NCBI GenBank assembly: GCA_016935315.1
Contig: JAFGRD010000022.1
Coordinates: 1 to 64,000 of the forward strand
Source: Pirellulales bacterium
GTDB taxonomy: Bacteria; Planctomycetota; Planctomycetia; Pirellulales; Thermoguttaceae
Direction of reading: 5' to 3'
Length of the DNA: 64,000 bases
Positions 63,991 to 64,000 of the stretch are shown here, piece after piece. The notes below the pieces were generated by a model. It did no database searches, had not been told where the DNA came from, and saw only the letters and a program-made list of their open reading frames with translations. The translations under genes and the position numbers were made by a program. How positions within the stretch are numbered: the stretch's first letter is position 1; every line of letters starts with the position of its first letter.

Positions 63991-64000
63991 GATACGTGTA

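Overview
The window looks like a chromosomal segment of a high-GC planctomycete, probably in the Pirellulales or a nearby group. This is inferred from gene content: a DUF1559 prepilin-like protein beside a PEP-CTERM protein, a hydrazine-synthase-alpha-like secreted dihaem protein, Tat-exported TIM-barrel isomerases, a DUF6807 protein, zinc-ribbon membrane proteins, a giant Ser/Thr kinase, sulfatase and GH106-type enzymes, and a TatC with a very large periplasmic insertion. About 50 protein genes, one tRNA-Sec gene and several repeat or regulatory elements can be supported. I see no insertion sequence, prophage or CRISPR array.

Layout. 0.3-7.4 kb: a GH10 xylanase, a selenocysteine tRNA, a DUF6807 protein, a radical SAM protein and a large GH106-like glycosidase (plant or algal polysaccharide use). 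7.4-13.6 kb (minus strand): a futalosine-route menaquinone operon (menG, ubiX-like, mqnP-like, mqnE, partly overlapping) preceded by an Nramp-like transporter without the usual metal-binding motifs and by a Tat-exported isomerase. 13.7-18.9 kb: thioredoxin reductase, a CstA-family transporter, a second Tat-exported isomerase and a zinc-ribbon membrane protein. 19.2-26.4 kb: a housekeeping run polA-coaE-rho-ribH-nusB-ftsY. 26.7-30.8 kb: a porin meeting a secreted FmdE-like protein at a shared CTAG, then the DUF1559 and PEP-CTERM pair. 31.4-33.5 kb: a nitrogen module in which a sigma-54 promoter drives amtB, followed by a PII gene. 33.5-45.4 kb: tatC, manA, a small lipoprotein, rluB-pyrK, rpsT, a TPR protein, a CobA-HemD fusion, a 60-residue membrane protein, a broken class V aminotransferase, coaD, an HD hydrolase and a zinc-ribbon membrane protein. 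45.8-54.0 kb: an ACT protein, an OleB/haloalkane-dehalogenase-like hydrolase, a QueD-like protein, a sulfatase, the HZS-alpha-like dihaem protein and a lipoprotein. 54.2-59.3 kb: a compact ACP - AMP ligase - asparagine synthase - NAD-synthase-like cassette. 59.3-64.0 kb (minus strand): a zinc-ribbon/TM protein, a kinase-TM-caspase-EF-hand-TPR fusion and a DUF296 protein.

The most interesting items are: (i) an 82-bp palindromic repeat in three copies, two of which begin exactly on the stop codon of a host gene (menG, coaD); (ii) the kinase-caspase fusion with an intact His/Cys dyad and an EF-hand-like loop; (iii) the ACP-ligase-AsnB-NadE-like cassette, which looks like a small amide-forming pathway; (iv) the tRNA-Sec gene with no visible selenoprotein nearby; (v) the Nramp-like transporter with altered metal-site motifs. 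All calls rest on reading the sequence and remembered family signatures; no database search was run.
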